A DNA stretch of 64,000 nucleotides from Tabrizicola sp. (lineage in GTDB: Bacteria > Pseudomonadota > Alphaproteobacteria > Rhodobacterales > Rhodobacteraceae): NCBI GenBank assembly GCA_025458105.1, contig JALOTD010000045.1, positions 1 through 64,000 of the forward strand, given 5' to 3'. How positions within the stretch are numbered: position 1 is the first letter of the stretch; each line of letters opens with the position of its first letter. This document shows, in pieces, positions 18,482 through 26,745 of the stretch. The notes under the pieces were generated by a model. The model was not told where the DNA came from, did no database searches, and saw only the letters and a program-made list of their open reading frames with translations. The translations under genes and the position numbers were made by a program.

Positions 18482-19413
18482 GGACAGATCAGCCGGCGCC
18501 CCCCCTCTCCCCCAGCGCGCAGCGGTCGATTCTGGCCGCGAACCTGATCTGCCTCGCCTCGATGGTGATCTGGGCCTCCGGCCTGCCGGCCGCGAACCTG
18601 ATCATCCCGCACATGCCGCCCATTGCGCTGACCGCCGGGCGCGCCACCCTGGCCGCGCTGGTCCTTCTGCCGATCTGGTGGGCGCTGGAAGGCCGCCGCG
18701 CGATCCTGTCCGCCGACTGGCTGCGCGGAGCCTGGGTCGGCTTTGTCACTCTCGGCCTTGCCTCCTTCTTCGTCATCATCGCGCTGCAGTTCAATGACCC
18801 CGTGACCGTGGCCATTGTCACCGCCATCATGCCGGTCGCAGGCATCCTCCTGGAATGTGCGGCCGACAAACGCCCGTTTACCCGGGCGCTTGCAGTCGGC
18901 CTCCTCCTCTCGGTCCTGGGCGGCCTCATTGCGGTGTCGGACAGCAAGGGCAGCCTCGATTTCGGCATCGGTGTGCTGGCCGCGCTCGCCTCGGTCCTGT
19001 GCTACACCTGGGGCAGCCGCGAGACGGTCAAGGCGCTTCCCGACCTCACCCCCCTGGGCCGCAGCACCGTGACCGTCGCGGGCTGCGCCGTGGTCGCGCT
19101 GATCGCGGCGCTGGCCGACGGCCTGCTGCGCGGCCAGTGGCCCGACTGGCAGGCCATCGGCCCGACCGAGGTCATGGGCCTTGCCATCTTCGGCATCGGC
19201 TCCATGGCGGTCAGCCAGCTTCTCTGGATCATCTCGGTCGGCCGCATCGGCATCGGCGCGGCCTCCATGCACATGAACGCGGTCCCGTTCTACACCATGC
19301 TGATCGTCTTCCTTCTGGGTGGACCGTGGAGCTGGCTGCAAACCCTCGGTGCCGCCATTGTCGTCATCGGCGCAGGCATCGCCCAGGGCCTGATCCTGCG
19401 GGGGCGCGTCTGA
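18482..19413 (+). pseudogene. DMT-superfamily (EamA) transporter lacking a proper start codon
   Basis: A drug/metabolite transporter with two EamA repeats and about ten TM helices. The first ATG (18562) lies inside TM helix 1. In-frame sequence upstream, back to about 18482, still reads as a natural N-terminus (TDQPAPPLSPSAQRSILAAN and the rest of helix 1), but the codon before the Thr is CGG. No ATG, GTG or TTG lies between the tpiA stop and 18562 in any frame. Either the start was lost in a small deletion near 18480, or a non-standard start is used. From 18562 the product is 283 aa. It overlaps the P450 gene by 1 nt. Substrate unknown. Confidence 0.6.
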
Positions 19414-20540
19414 TGCAGACCTTGTCGCAATCGCCCAAGGACCCCGCCTTCGTCCAGAACCCCTATCCATTCTACGAGACGGCTCGCGCCGCCGGGCCCT
19501 TCTTCCACTGGGCAGATTACAACCTGACCTGCACCGGCAACGCCGCCGCCGTGAACGCCATCTTCCGCGACCGTCGCTTTGGCCGCGAACCCATCGTGCC
19601 GCCCGTAGTCCCCGATCACCTCGCCCCCTTCTACGCGGTCGAGAACCTCGTCCTGCGCGCCTTCACCTCGCGCCGGATCGCCGCCCTGGAACCCGAGATT
19701 GCGGCCCTGGCCACCGAACTGGCACAGGCGATCCCACAGGGGGAAAGCGACCTCCTGAAAACCTTCGCCCAGCCTTTGCCAGTCCGCATCATCGCCCGCC
19801 TCCTCGGCGTGCCCGAGGAGATGGCGCCCGACCTCCTTGGCTGGTCGAACGCGATGGTCGGCATGTACATGGCCGGCCGCACGCGCGAGATGGAGGACCG
19901 CGCCGTCCAGGCGACGACCGATTTCGTCGCCTTCCTGCGGGCCTATGTCGAGGAACGCCGCGCCCGGCCCGCCGACGACCTCATTACCCAACTCATCGCC
20001 GCCGAAAGCGAAGGCGAGAAGCTGTCAACCGACGAACTCATCTCCACCTGCATCCTGCTTCTCAACGCGGGGCATGAGGCGACCGTCCATACCATCGGCA
20101 ACGGCGTGAAGACGCTCCTAGAAACGATGACGCCCCTCATGGCCCTTGGCCCCGAAAACGTGGAAAGCACAGTCGAAGAAATCCTGCGCTACGATCCGGC
20201 CCTGCACATGTTCACCCGCTGGGCCTATGACGACATCGAGGTGATGGGCCATACCTTCCGCCGGGGCGACCAGGTGGCCCTCCTCCTCGCCGCCGCCAAC
20301 CGCGACCCTGGCGTCTGGGAAAGCCCCGACCGCTTCCTTCCGTCCCGCGCCGTGAAACCACACGCGAGCTTCGGCGCCGGCCTCCACTTCTGCGTCGGCG
20401 CGCCCCTTGCCCGGCTTGAGCTTCAGATCGCCCTGCCGATCCTTTTCCGCCACCACCCTGCCCTGCGCTTGGCCGAACCGCCCACCTACGCGGACGTCTA
20501 CCACTTCCACGGGCTGAAAGCGCTCCGCGTAACCTCGTAA
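19413..20540 (+). CDS. Cytochrome P450 with an internal deletion
   Basis: A 375-aa soluble bacterial P450. The haem loop FGAGLHFCVGAPLAR has the axial Cys at residue 327; the I-helix motif is LLNAGHEAT; the ERR triad region and ANRDPGVWESPDRF are present. Near residue 77 the text runs from LAPFYAVE straight into NLVLRAFTSRR. Relatives carry about 15 more residues there, ending in an E-P-P-x-H-T-R-L-R block that forms the C-helix region contacting haem propionate. The gap is in frame. Function may be lost, or the sequence may be faulty. It overlaps the transporter stop by 1 nt. Substrate unknown. Confidence 0.8.
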   Translation: MQTLSQSPKDPAFVQNPYPFYETARAAGPFFHWADYNLTCTGNAAAVNAIFRDRRFGREPIVPPVVPDHLAPFYAVENLVLRAFTSRRIAALEPEIAALATELAQAIPQGESDLLKTFAQPLPVRIIARLLGVPEEMAPDLLGWSNAMVGMYMAGRTREMEDRAVQATTDFVAFLRAYVEERRARPADDLITQLIAAESEGEKLSTDELISTCILLLNAGHEATVHTIGNGVKTLLETMTPLMALGPENVESTVEEILRYDPALHMFTRWAYDDIEVMGHTFRRGDQVALLLAAANRDPGVWESPDRFLPSRAVKPHASFGAGLHFCVGAPLARLELQIALPILFRHHPALRLAEPPTYADVYHFHGLKALRVTS

Positions 20541-20542
20541 GC

Positions 20543-20598
20543 CTTTCACATTTGCACAAATATCCCGGGGGTTTGGGGGCAGCGCCCCCATCACCCGA
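20543..20598 (+). repeat. Dispersed repeat A, copy 2, merging into repeat B
   Basis: CTTTCACATTTGCACAAATA, then TCCC and G-runs, then GGGGGCAGCGCCCCC, between the convergent P450 and Lrp genes. It runs into repeat B at 20596. The G/C hairpin can form on either strand and may end both transcripts. Confidence 0.7.
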
Positions 20599-20626
20599 GG
20601 AGGAGGCGAAGCCCGACGACGAGACA
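20596..20626 (+). repeat. Dispersed repeat B, copy 1
   Basis: Starts CGAGGAGGAGGCGAAGCCCG and continues GACGACGAGACA. The inverted counterpart is at 41821-41855 with two extra bases. In both places a G/C hairpin lies next to it, so A-type hairpin and B form a composite element. Confidence 0.65.
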
Positions 20627-20665
20627 AAAGCCTCGCGCGACAGCGCTCCTTTCGAAAAGCGCCCG

Positions 20666-21127
20666 CTACAAGGGGAGAACGGTCGTCGACTTGATCTCTT
20701 CCATGCTGAGAAGCGCCGTCACGTTGTAGATCCGCACCTCGGAAATCAGCGCCTGATAGAACGTGTCATAGGCCCGCGCGTTCTTCACCCGCACCTTCAG
20801 GATGTAATCGATATCTCCCGCCAGCCGGTGCGCCTCCAGCACTTCGGGCCGTTCCCGCAAAGCCTTCAGAAACTTCCGCTGCCACTCCGCCTCATGCTCG
20901 CTCGTCCGGATCAGCACGAAGAAACAGGCCTCAAGCCCCAAGGCCTCGGGGTCCAGGATCGCCGTCGTCCGGGTGATCACTCCCTGCTCGCGCATCCGCC
21001 GGATCCGGTTCCAGACCGGGGTCTTCGACGACCCCACTTTCCGCGCGATTTCATCCAGCGACTGCTCGGCATCCTGTTGCAGTTCGGACAGGATTTTCCG
21101 GTCCAGATCGTCCAGCGCGGCACTCAT
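20666..21127 (-). CDS. Lrp/AsnC-family regulator, probably of the cys operon
   Basis: A 153-aa Lrp-type regulator. The N-terminal HTH (LDEIARKVGSSKTPVWNRI, residues of about 21-39) is followed by a RAM ligand-binding domain with RLAGDIDYILKVRV. ATG 21127 gives the normal length. It is divergent from the DUF2849-cysI-cysH cluster with only 85 nt between, rich in inverted repeats. It therefore probably controls sulfate assimilation and its own synthesis, with a sulfur metabolite as a plausible but unproven effector. Confidence 0.9.
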   Translation of the reverse strand: MSAALDDLDRKILSELQQDAEQSLDEIARKVGSSKTPVWNRIRRMREQGVITRTTAILDPEALGLEACFFVLIRTSEHEAEWQRKFLKALRERPEVLEAHRLAGDIDYILKVRVKNARAYDTFYQALISEVRIYNVTALLSMEEIKSTTVLPL

Positions 21128-21148
21128 TCCTGAATATCCCTTTTTCCC

Positions 21149-21206
21149 GGAACACCGGTTCCCACTTGGCCCAGTATCGGAAATTGGACAGGGAAATTCC
21201 GGGAAC
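21149..21206. promoter_or_regulatory. Inverted repeats in the Lrp/cys divergent promoter
   Basis: GGAACACCGGTTCC (21149-21162; arms GGAAC and GTTCC) and GGAAATTCC (21192-21200) lie between the divergent starts. A further GGAAATT is at 21179-21185. Sites with GGAA/TTCC ends repeated across a short divergent promoter suit binding by the adjacent Lrp dimer or octamer. No experimental site is known to me. Confidence 0.45.
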
Positions 21207-21212
21207 ATCGTC

Positions 21213-21518
21213 ATGAGCCGTCGCTTCACCCCCAAGGTCGTCACAGCCAACCGCTTGCGCGAGGGGGACGTGGTTTACCTCAAGGCCGACGACACCTGGT
21301 CGCCCTTCCATCACGAGGCAGAGCTGATCGAGGATGAGGCCCATGCCCAGATGCGCCTCCTCCACGCGGCGGCACAAAAGCTGACCATCGTCGGCGCCTA
21401 TCTGGCGGATGCAAAGCCCGGCCCCAACGGCCCCGAACCCACCCATTTTCGCGAGGAATTCCGCACCCGCGGCCCGTCCAACTACAACCACGGCAAGCAA
21501 GCCGATCTGGCGAACTGA
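21213..21518 (+). CDS. DUF2849 protein, sulfite-reduction accessory
   Basis: A 101-aa protein of the DUF2849 family, found in alphaproteobacteria just before cysI. It begins RRFTPKVVTANRLREGDVVY, an SH3-like pattern, and has HAAAQKL in the middle. Biochemical role unknown; conserved placement suggests it serves sulfite reductase. It is 7 nt upstream of cysI. Confidence 0.85.
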   Translation: MSRRFTPKVVTANRLREGDVVYLKADDTWSPFHHEAELIEDEAHAQMRLLHAAAQKLTIVGAYLADAKPGPNGPEPTHFREEFRTRGPSNYNHGKQADLAN

Positions 21519-21525
21519 GGCAGGC

Positions 21526-23196
21526 ATGTATTCCTACTCCGACTTCGACGAAGCCTTCGTCCGCAGCCGCGTGGCGCAGTTCACGCATCAGGTGGAACGC
21601 CGCCTTGATGGCTCGCTTACGGAAGACGAATTCCGCCCCCTCCGCCTGATGAACGGCCTCTACCTGCAGCTGCACGCCTACATGCTGCGGGTCGCGATCC
21701 CCTATGGCACTCTGTCCCCGCGCCAGATGCGGCAACTGGCCTATATCGCCGACACCTGGGACAAGGGCTATGGCCACTTCACCACCCGGCAGAACATCCA
21801 GTTCAACTGGCCGAAGCTGCCCGACGTGCCAGCGATCCTGTCGGCCCTGGCCGATGTGGAAATGCACGCGATCCAGACCTCCGGCAACTGCGTCCGGAAC
21901 GTCACCGCCGACCATTTCGCCGGTGCGGCCGCGGATGAAATCGCCGACCCGCGTCCCTATGCCGAGCTTCTGCGCCAGTGGTCCACTGACCACCCGGAAT
22001 TCCAGTTCCTGCCGCGCAAGTTCAAGATCGCCATCACCGGCGCGCAGAATGACCGCGCCGTCACCAAGGCCCATGACATCGGCCTGCGCATGGTCCGCAA
22101 CGCCAGGGGCGAGCCGGGCTTTGAAGTCATCGTCGGTGGCGGCCTCGGCCGGACCCCGATGATCGGCGTCACCGTGCGGGAGTTCCTGCCCGAGGCCGAC
22201 CTTCTGCCCTACGTCGAGGCCGTCCTCAGCGTCTACAACACGCTTGGCCGGCGCGACAACAAGTACAAGGCGCGGATCAAGATCACCGTGCACGAGACCG
22301 GGGCCGAGGAAATCACCCGGATGATCGAGGCCCGCTTTGCCGAACTGCGACCCCTTTTCGGCGGCAACGACCAGAAGCTACTGGCCGAGATCCGTGAGGC
22401 CTTTGCGCCTGCCGCCTTCCGCAACGCGCCGACCGACGCCTTTGATGCCTTCTACCAGGCCGATCCGACCTTCCGGTCCTGGGCCGACACCAACCTGACC
22501 CGGCATCGCAACGACCAGTATGCGATCGTCACGATCAGCCTCAAGGCGCATGGCCAGACCCCGGGCGACGCGACCAGCGACCAGATGCGGCTCATCGCCG
22601 ATCTTGCTGAAAAGTATGGCCATTCCGACCTGCGCATCAGCCACGAGCAAAACGTGATCCTGCCGCATGTCCACAAGTCCGACCTGCCCGTGCTTCATGC
22701 CCAGCTGGTCAAGGCCGGCCTCGGCACGGCCAACGTCGGGCTTCTGTCGGACATCATCGCCTGCCCCGGCATGGACTACTGCGCCCTTGCCACTGCCCGC
22801 TCGATCCCGGTCGCACAAGAACTGGCCACGCATTTCGAGGCGCTGAAGCTGGAACATGAAATCGGCCCCCTGAAGATCAAGATTTCGGGTTGCATCAACG
22901 CCTGCGGCCACCATCATGTCGGGCACATCGGCATCCTCGGCCTCGATCGTGCGGGGGTGGAGAACTACCAGATCACCCTTGGCGGCGACGGCACCGAGGA
23001 CGCGGTGATCGGGGAAAAGACCGGCCCGGGCTTTGCCTACACGGAAATCGTCCCCGCCATCGAACGCATCCTGCGCGCCTATCTGGAGCTTCGGACCGAG
23101 CCGTCGGAGACCTTCCTGCAGGCCTTCAAGCGGGTCGGGATGGAGCCGTTCAAGGCCGCGCTCTACGATACGGAAGACGCGCAAGATGCCGCGTGA
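21526..23196 (+). CDS. cysI: Sirohaem-dependent sulfite reductase, ferredoxin/NirA-type
   Basis: Six-electron reduction of sulfite to sulfide for cysteine synthesis. The 556-aa product has the two-repeat nitrite/sulfite reductase architecture: HFTTRQNIQFNWPKL in the first half and SHEQNVILPHV in the second. The [4Fe-4S]-sirohaem cysteines are in CPGMDYC and SGCINACGHHHVGHIG. ATG 21526 follows a GAGGCAGGC ribosome site. It overlaps cysH by 11 nt. No cysJ flavoprotein is present, so electrons probably come from ferredoxin via the FNR gene downstream. A nitrite reductase role is less likely given cysH and DUF934. Confidence 0.93.
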   Translation: MYSYSDFDEAFVRSRVAQFTHQVERRLDGSLTEDEFRPLRLMNGLYLQLHAYMLRVAIPYGTLSPRQMRQLAYIADTWDKGYGHFTTRQNIQFNWPKLPDVPAILSALADVEMHAIQTSGNCVRNVTADHFAGAAADEIADPRPYAELLRQWSTDHPEFQFLPRKFKIAITGAQNDRAVTKAHDIGLRMVRNARGEPGFEVIVGGGLGRTPMIGVTVREFLPEADLLPYVEAVLSVYNTLGRRDNKYKARIKITVHETGAEEITRMIEARFAELRPLFGGNDQKLLAEIREAFAPAAFRNAPTDAFDAFYQADPTFRSWADTNLTRHRNDQYAIVTISLKAHGQTPGDATSDQMRLIADLAEKYGHSDLRISHEQNVILPHVHKSDLPVLHAQLVKAGLGTANVGLLSDIIACPGMDYCALATARSIPVAQELATHFEALKLEHEIGPLKIKISGCINACGHHHVGHIGILGLDRAGVENYQITLGGDGTEDAVIGEKTGPGFAYTEIVPAIERILRAYLELRTEPSETFLQAFKRVGMEPFKAALYDTEDAQDAA

Positions 23197-23938
23197 CGGG
23201 CGCCATGACGGCCCGGTTGCCGAGCGTGTGGCCGCGCTGAATGCGCGCTACAAGCACCATTCGGCGACCGCCGTCCTTGAGCATGCGCTGAAGGATGACG
23301 ACTTGGGCCGCGTGGCCCTCGTCTCCTCTTTCGGGGCGGAGTCGGTTGTGCTTCTCCACCTCGTCTCGGTCATCGCGCCGGAAACCCCGGTCCTCTTCAT
23401 CGACACCCGGATGCTGTTCCAGGAAACTCTGGATTATCAACGGGAACTGGCGGAAAAGCTGAATCTCTGCGACATTCGCACGATCCGCGCGAACCCCGCC
23501 CGCGTCAGCTTTGAAGACCCCGACGGAACGCTCCATCAGTTCAACACCGACAGCTGCTGCAACGTCCGCAAGGTCGAACCGCTGGAACGAGCCCTCGCGC
23601 CCTTCGACGGCTGGATCACCGGCCGCAAGCGGTTCCAGAACACCGACCGCGAGGCGCTGCAGTTCTTCGAAAACGAGGGCGACCACCGGATCAAGGTCAA
23701 CCCGCTGGCACATTGGGGCCGCGAGGACCTTGAGGAATACATGGTGGAAAATCGTCTGCCCCGGCATCCGCTGGTGGCCAAGGGCTACCCCTCCATCGGC
23801 TGCGCGCCCTGCACGAGCCCCGTGAAACCCGGCGAAGACCCTCGCGCCGGGCGCTGGCGCGGGCAGTCCAAGACCGAATGCGGCATCCATTTCATCGACG
23901 GCAAGGCCGTTCGGACCCCGAAGGAGAACGCGGCATGA
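23186..23938 (+). CDS. cysH: Assimilatory adenylylsulfate (APS) reductase
   Basis: Reduces APS to sulfite. The 250-aa product has the PP-loop-like SSFGAESVVLLHL, the [4Fe-4S] cysteine pairs in DSCCNVRKVEPL and GCAPCTSPV, and the C-terminal catalytic motif TECGIH. The CC..C..C pattern marks the APS rather than the PAPS type, so no cysC kinase is needed. ATG 23186 overlaps cysI; DUF934 overlaps its stop by 4 nt. Confidence 0.95.
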   Translation: MPRDGRHDGPVAERVAALNARYKHHSATAVLEHALKDDDLGRVALVSSFGAESVVLLHLVSVIAPETPVLFIDTRMLFQETLDYQRELAEKLNLCDIRTIRANPARVSFEDPDGTLHQFNTDSCCNVRKVEPLERALAPFDGWITGRKRFQNTDREALQFFENEGDHRIKVNPLAHWGREDLEEYMVENRLPRHPLVAKGYPSIGCAPCTSPVKPGEDPRAGRWRGQSKTECGIHFIDGKAVRTPKENAA

Positions 23939-24339
23939 GCGTGATCGTCACCGATGCGGGCTTTGGACCCGGCACGCAGGCAGAGGTCGTGGCCCTGGCC
24001 GACCTGACCGACCAGACCGCCGTCGATCTGTCGAACACCGACGATCCGGCTCTGCTGCAAGCTCACCTTGATCGGCTGACCCTGATCCGCGTGGCGTTTC
24101 CGGCCTTCAACGACGGGCGCGCCTTCACCATCGCGCGTCGGCTGCGGATGATGGGCTATGCCGGCCGACTGCTGGCTCTGGGCCCGGTGATCGCCGACCA
24201 GTACTCCATGCTGCGCCGGGTGGGTTTTGACGGGGCCGAGATCCCCGATGACCTTGCCGCCCGCCAACCGGCAGAGCAGTGGCAGTTCCGCGCCGCCGAC
24301 TGGCGCGAGCATTACTATCAGGCCAAGCTCCGCGCCTGA
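23935..24339 (+). CDS. DUF934 protein, sulfate-assimilation accessory
   Basis: A 134-aa protein of the DUF934 family, consistently linked to cysH and cysI in proteobacteria. It contains AFPAFNDGRAFTIARRLRMM, and an RRVGFDGAEIP block typical of the family. Its activity is not established. Coupled to cysH by an ATGA overlap. Confidence 0.88.
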   Translation: MSVIVTDAGFGPGTQAEVVALADLTDQTAVDLSNTDDPALLQAHLDRLTLIRVAFPAFNDGRAFTIARRLRMMGYAGRLLALGPVIADQYSMLRRVGFDGAEIPDDLAARQPAEQWQFRAADWREHYYQAKLRA

Positions 24340-24413
24340 TCCCACCTGTAGAGACTTCGTCGTAGGGGAGAGGCTTCCCTTGACGCGCCCGCTCGCCTAT
24401 GGAGGGCCAAACG

Positions 24414-25232
24414 ATGACCGAGACACTGACAATGGACGCCCGCACCAAACCCCACCTGCCTGACGCGCAGACCGTGACGCAGGTCACCCACTGGACCGAC
24501 CGGCTGTTTTCCTTTCGCGTGACCCGGCCGCAAAGCCTGCGGTTCCGGTCGGGCGAATTTGTGATGATCGGCCTCCTCGGCGACAACGGAAAGCCGCTTC
24601 TCCGGGCCTATTCCATCGCCTCGCCCGCCTGGGATGAGGAGTTGGAGTTCTATTCGATCAAGGTCCCTGACGGCCCGCTGACCTCGAAGCTTCAGCATAT
24701 CCAGGTCGGGGACGAGATTATCCTGCGCCCGAAGCCTGTCGGAACGCTCGTCCATGACGCGCTGCTGCCGGGCAAGCGGCTGTGGTTCCTGGCGACGGGG
24801 ACCGGGATCGCGCCGTTTGCCTCGCTGATGCGGGAACCCGAGACCTATGAGAAGTACGATCAAGTCATCATGATGCACACCTGCCGCGAGGTGGCGGAGC
24901 TGGAGTATGGTCGGCAGCTGGTGGAGAGCCTGAAGGACGACCCGTTGATCGGGGAGTTGGTTGGGGACAAGCTGGTCTACTATCCGACGACCACCCGCGA
25001 AGAGTTCCATCACATGGGGCGGGTCACCGACAACCTGTCGTCGGGCAAGGTCTTCGCCGACCTGAACCTGCCGCCGATGAACCCGGGGGAAGACCGGGCG
25101 ATGGTCTGCGGGAGCCTGGCGTTCAACGTCGACGTCAAGGCGATCCTGGAAGGGTTCGGGCTGCGGGAAGGGGCGAATTCTGACCCGAAGGAATTCGTGG
25201 TGGAAAAGGCCTTCGTGGGCGACGGAATCTGA
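24414..25232 (+). CDS. fpr: Ferredoxin-NADP(+) reductase
   Basis: A 272-aa FAD enzyme moving electrons between NADPH and ferredoxin or flavodoxin; here it probably feeds sulfite reductase. The FAD motif RAYSIASPAW, the NADP site ATGTGIAPFASLMR, and the C-terminus VVEKAFVGDGI (bacterial subclass) are clear. ATG 24414 is preferred over 24399 because GGAGGG sits 7 nt upstream of it. It is 74 nt after DUF934, so it may be in the cys operon or have its own promoter. Confidence 0.94.
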   Translation: MTETLTMDARTKPHLPDAQTVTQVTHWTDRLFSFRVTRPQSLRFRSGEFVMIGLLGDNGKPLLRAYSIASPAWDEELEFYSIKVPDGPLTSKLQHIQVGDEIILRPKPVGTLVHDALLPGKRLWFLATGTGIAPFASLMREPETYEKYDQVIMMHTCREVAELEYGRQLVESLKDDPLIGELVGDKLVYYPTTTREEFHHMGRVTDNLSSGKVFADLNLPPMNPGEDRAMVCGSLAFNVDVKAILEGFGLREGANSDPKEFVVEKAFVGDGI

Positions 25233-25233
25233 C

Positions 25234-25251
25234 CTGTCCACGCGTGGACAG
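25234..25251 (+). terminator. Palindromic terminator after fpr
   Basis: CTGTCCACGCGTGGACAG is a perfect 18-nt palindrome 2 nt after the stop, followed by an A/T-rich run. It probably ends the cys-fpr transcript. Confidence 0.6.
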
Positions 25252-25342
25252 AATTGAACTAAAATAAAATCAGTGGCTTGATTGTGGGCGTTAGGTGGAC
25301 ATTAACCACAGCTCGCCAGTCATCCGCCGTGAGACAAAGCAA

Positions 25343-25371
25343 AAGGGCCGCAGGATCATCCTGCGGCCCTT
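25343..25371 (-). terminator. Rho-independent terminator of the Ala-rich protein gene
   Basis: Arms AAGGGCCGCAGGAT (25343-25356) and ATCCTGCGGCCCTT (25358-25371). On the minus strand the hairpin is followed by TTTTGCTTTG, a good U-tract. It lies 27 nt after the stop of the gene ending at 25398. Confidence 0.85.
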
Positions 25372-25397
25372 GGGCTTTGAGGGGCGTGTGGCTCGGC

Positions 25398-25946
25398 TTA
25401 CATGCCGAGCGCGGTCTTGACCTGCGCGACGGTGTCCGCGACCAGCGCGGGGTTTGCGCGGGCGGCTTCGACGGCGGTCTTCAGCGTGGTCTTGGTCGCG
25501 TCATCGAGGGTCGAGCCATCGATCAGCGCAACCACGGTGTCGGCGTTGAAGTTCGCCGGATCCAGCGCGGCGGCGGCGGCATCGGTCGCAGCGGCAGCAC
25601 CTTCGGTCACGGCTTCAGCAGCACCTTCGGCGGCTTCAGTTGCGGCAGCAGCGCCTTCTGTCACGGCTTCGGTCGCAGCAGCGGCTCCTTCGGTCACGGC
25701 TTCGGCAGCGCCTTCGGCAGCTTCCGTCGTGGCAGCAGCAGCGGCTTCCGCCTCGGCGGCGGCAGCGGCAGCGGCCTCGGCGGCAGCAGCCTCGGCGGCG
25801 GCGGCTTCAGCAGCGGCAGCTTCGGCAGCGGCAGCTGCAGCCTCTTCGGCCATCTTGGCCTCTTGGGCCGGCTTGTAGCTGAACTGGTAATAGCCGAGAC
25901 CGGCCAGCACCACGACGACTGCGCCGATAAGAACAGTTCTGTTCAT
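25398..25946 (-). CDS. Membrane-anchored Ala/Glu-rich coiled protein
   Basis: A 182-aa protein with one N-terminal TM helix (VLIGAVVVVLAGLGYYQF, residues 5-22). A long Ala/Glu region follows (about 30-75), then repeats of the type TEGAAAATEAV (about 80-125), and a globular tail of about 55 residues ending QVKTALGM. The Ala/Glu tract should be a single long helix. A strong AAAGGAG ribosome site is 8 nt upstream and a good terminator follows, so it is a real single-gene unit. No named family recognised. I infer a periplasmic helical spacer protein. Confidence 0.75.
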   Translation of the reverse strand: MNRTVLIGAVVVVLAGLGYYQFSYKPAQEAKMAEEAAAAAAEAAAAEAAAAEAAAAEAAAAAAAEAEAAAAATTEAAEGAAEAVTEGAAAATEAVTEGAAAATEAAEGAAEAVTEGAAAATDAAAAALDPANFNADTVVALIDGSTLDDATKTTLKTAVEAARANPALVADTVAQVKTALGM

Positions 25947-26158
25947 GTCAAATACTCCTTTGACCCGAGCTCTGGGCCCAGATGGCGGTCATATGGCAGT
26001 TCGGGGGGGCAATGAAAAGACCAAGACCCTGTTGCGGGCGCGAATTCGCCACCCCAATCGCGCTTTTCATGGATTTCGCGACGGCCAGCGGGTTGCAGGA
26101 CAGGCCCTGCGCGGCTAGATTGCCCCCGCTTTCAGCAACAACACAAAGGACGACCACC

Positions 26159-26698
26159 ATAGCCCGCCGCCCCCATAATGCCCCGCCGCAACGCGAAACC
26201 GGCCCGCGCATCAACGACCGTATCCGCGCCCCGGAAATCCGCCTGATCGGCGCGGATGGCGAGAATGTCGGGGTTGTGACCCCGGCCCGTGCCCTGCAGA
26301 TGGCTGAAGAGGCCGGACTTGATCTGGTCGAGATCTCGCCGACCGCCGTGCCACCGGTCTGCAAGATCATGGACTTCGGCAAGTTCAAGTACGAGACCCA
26401 GAAGCGCGAGGCCGAGGCCCGCAAGAAACAGAAGGTCATCGAGATCAAGGAAATCAAGTTCCGTCCCGGCACGGACATCCATGACTACCAGGTCAAGATG
26501 CGCTCGGTCATGAAATTCCTTGAGGAAGGCGACAAGGTGAAGGTCACCCTTCGCTTCCGTGGCCGTGAAATGGCGCACCAGGAACTTGGGCTCGAGCTTC
26601 TGAACCGGGTCGCGGCTGATGTGGGCGAGGCCGGGAAGATTGAATCGATGCCGAAGCTGGAAGGCCGGCAAATGGTGATGATGGTCGCGCCAAAGTAA
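26159..26698 (+). CDS. infC: Translation initiation factor IF-3 with an ATA start codon
   Basis: The 179-aa product prevents premature subunit joining and checks start codons. [20 protein letters not shown] opens the N-domain; [15 protein letters not shown] and [14 protein letters not shown] belong to the linker and C-domain. The natural N-terminus ([18 protein letters not shown]) is preceded by ATA at 26159, with AAAGGA 8 nt upstream. No ATG or GTG gives a sensible start. Rare start codons in infC are the known basis of IF-3 autoregulation, since IF-3 discriminates against them; E. coli uses ATT. Confidence 0.93.
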   Translation: MARRPHNAPPQRETGPRINDRIRAPEIRLIGADGENVGVVTPARALQMAEEAGLDLVEISPTAVPPVCKIMDFGKFKYETQKREAEARKKQKVIEIKEIKFRPGTDIHDYQVKMRSVMKFLEEGDKVKVTLRFRGREMAHQELGLELLNRVAADVGEAGKIESMPKLEGRQMVMMVAPK

Positions 26699-26724
26699 GG
26701 CGGTCGCGATTTTCTGCCAGGAAT

Positions 26725-26742
26725 CGGGGCCTTCGGGCCCCG
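26725..26742 (+). terminator. UUCG-loop terminator after infC
   Basis: CGGGGCC, a TTCG loop, GGCCCCG, then TTGTCATT. A very stable tetraloop hairpin 27 nt after the infC stop. It lies between convergent genes, so it may also serve the MoeA-like gene. Confidence 0.75.
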
Positions 26743-26745
26743 TTG

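Noticed and set aside
17254-19470. 738-codon minus-strand open frame opposite the A-type carrier, tpiA and transporter genes
   Set aside because: Gly/Asp/Arg-rich low-complexity translation; the plus strand has conserved enzymes with catalytic residues.
21526-23196. Assimilatory nitrite reductase
   Set aside because: The fold is shared, but DUF2849, cysH and DUF934 in the same operon point to sulfite.
24340-24413. Riboswitch or attenuator before fpr
   Set aside because: Only a weak imperfect hairpin; no conserved riboswitch core recognised.
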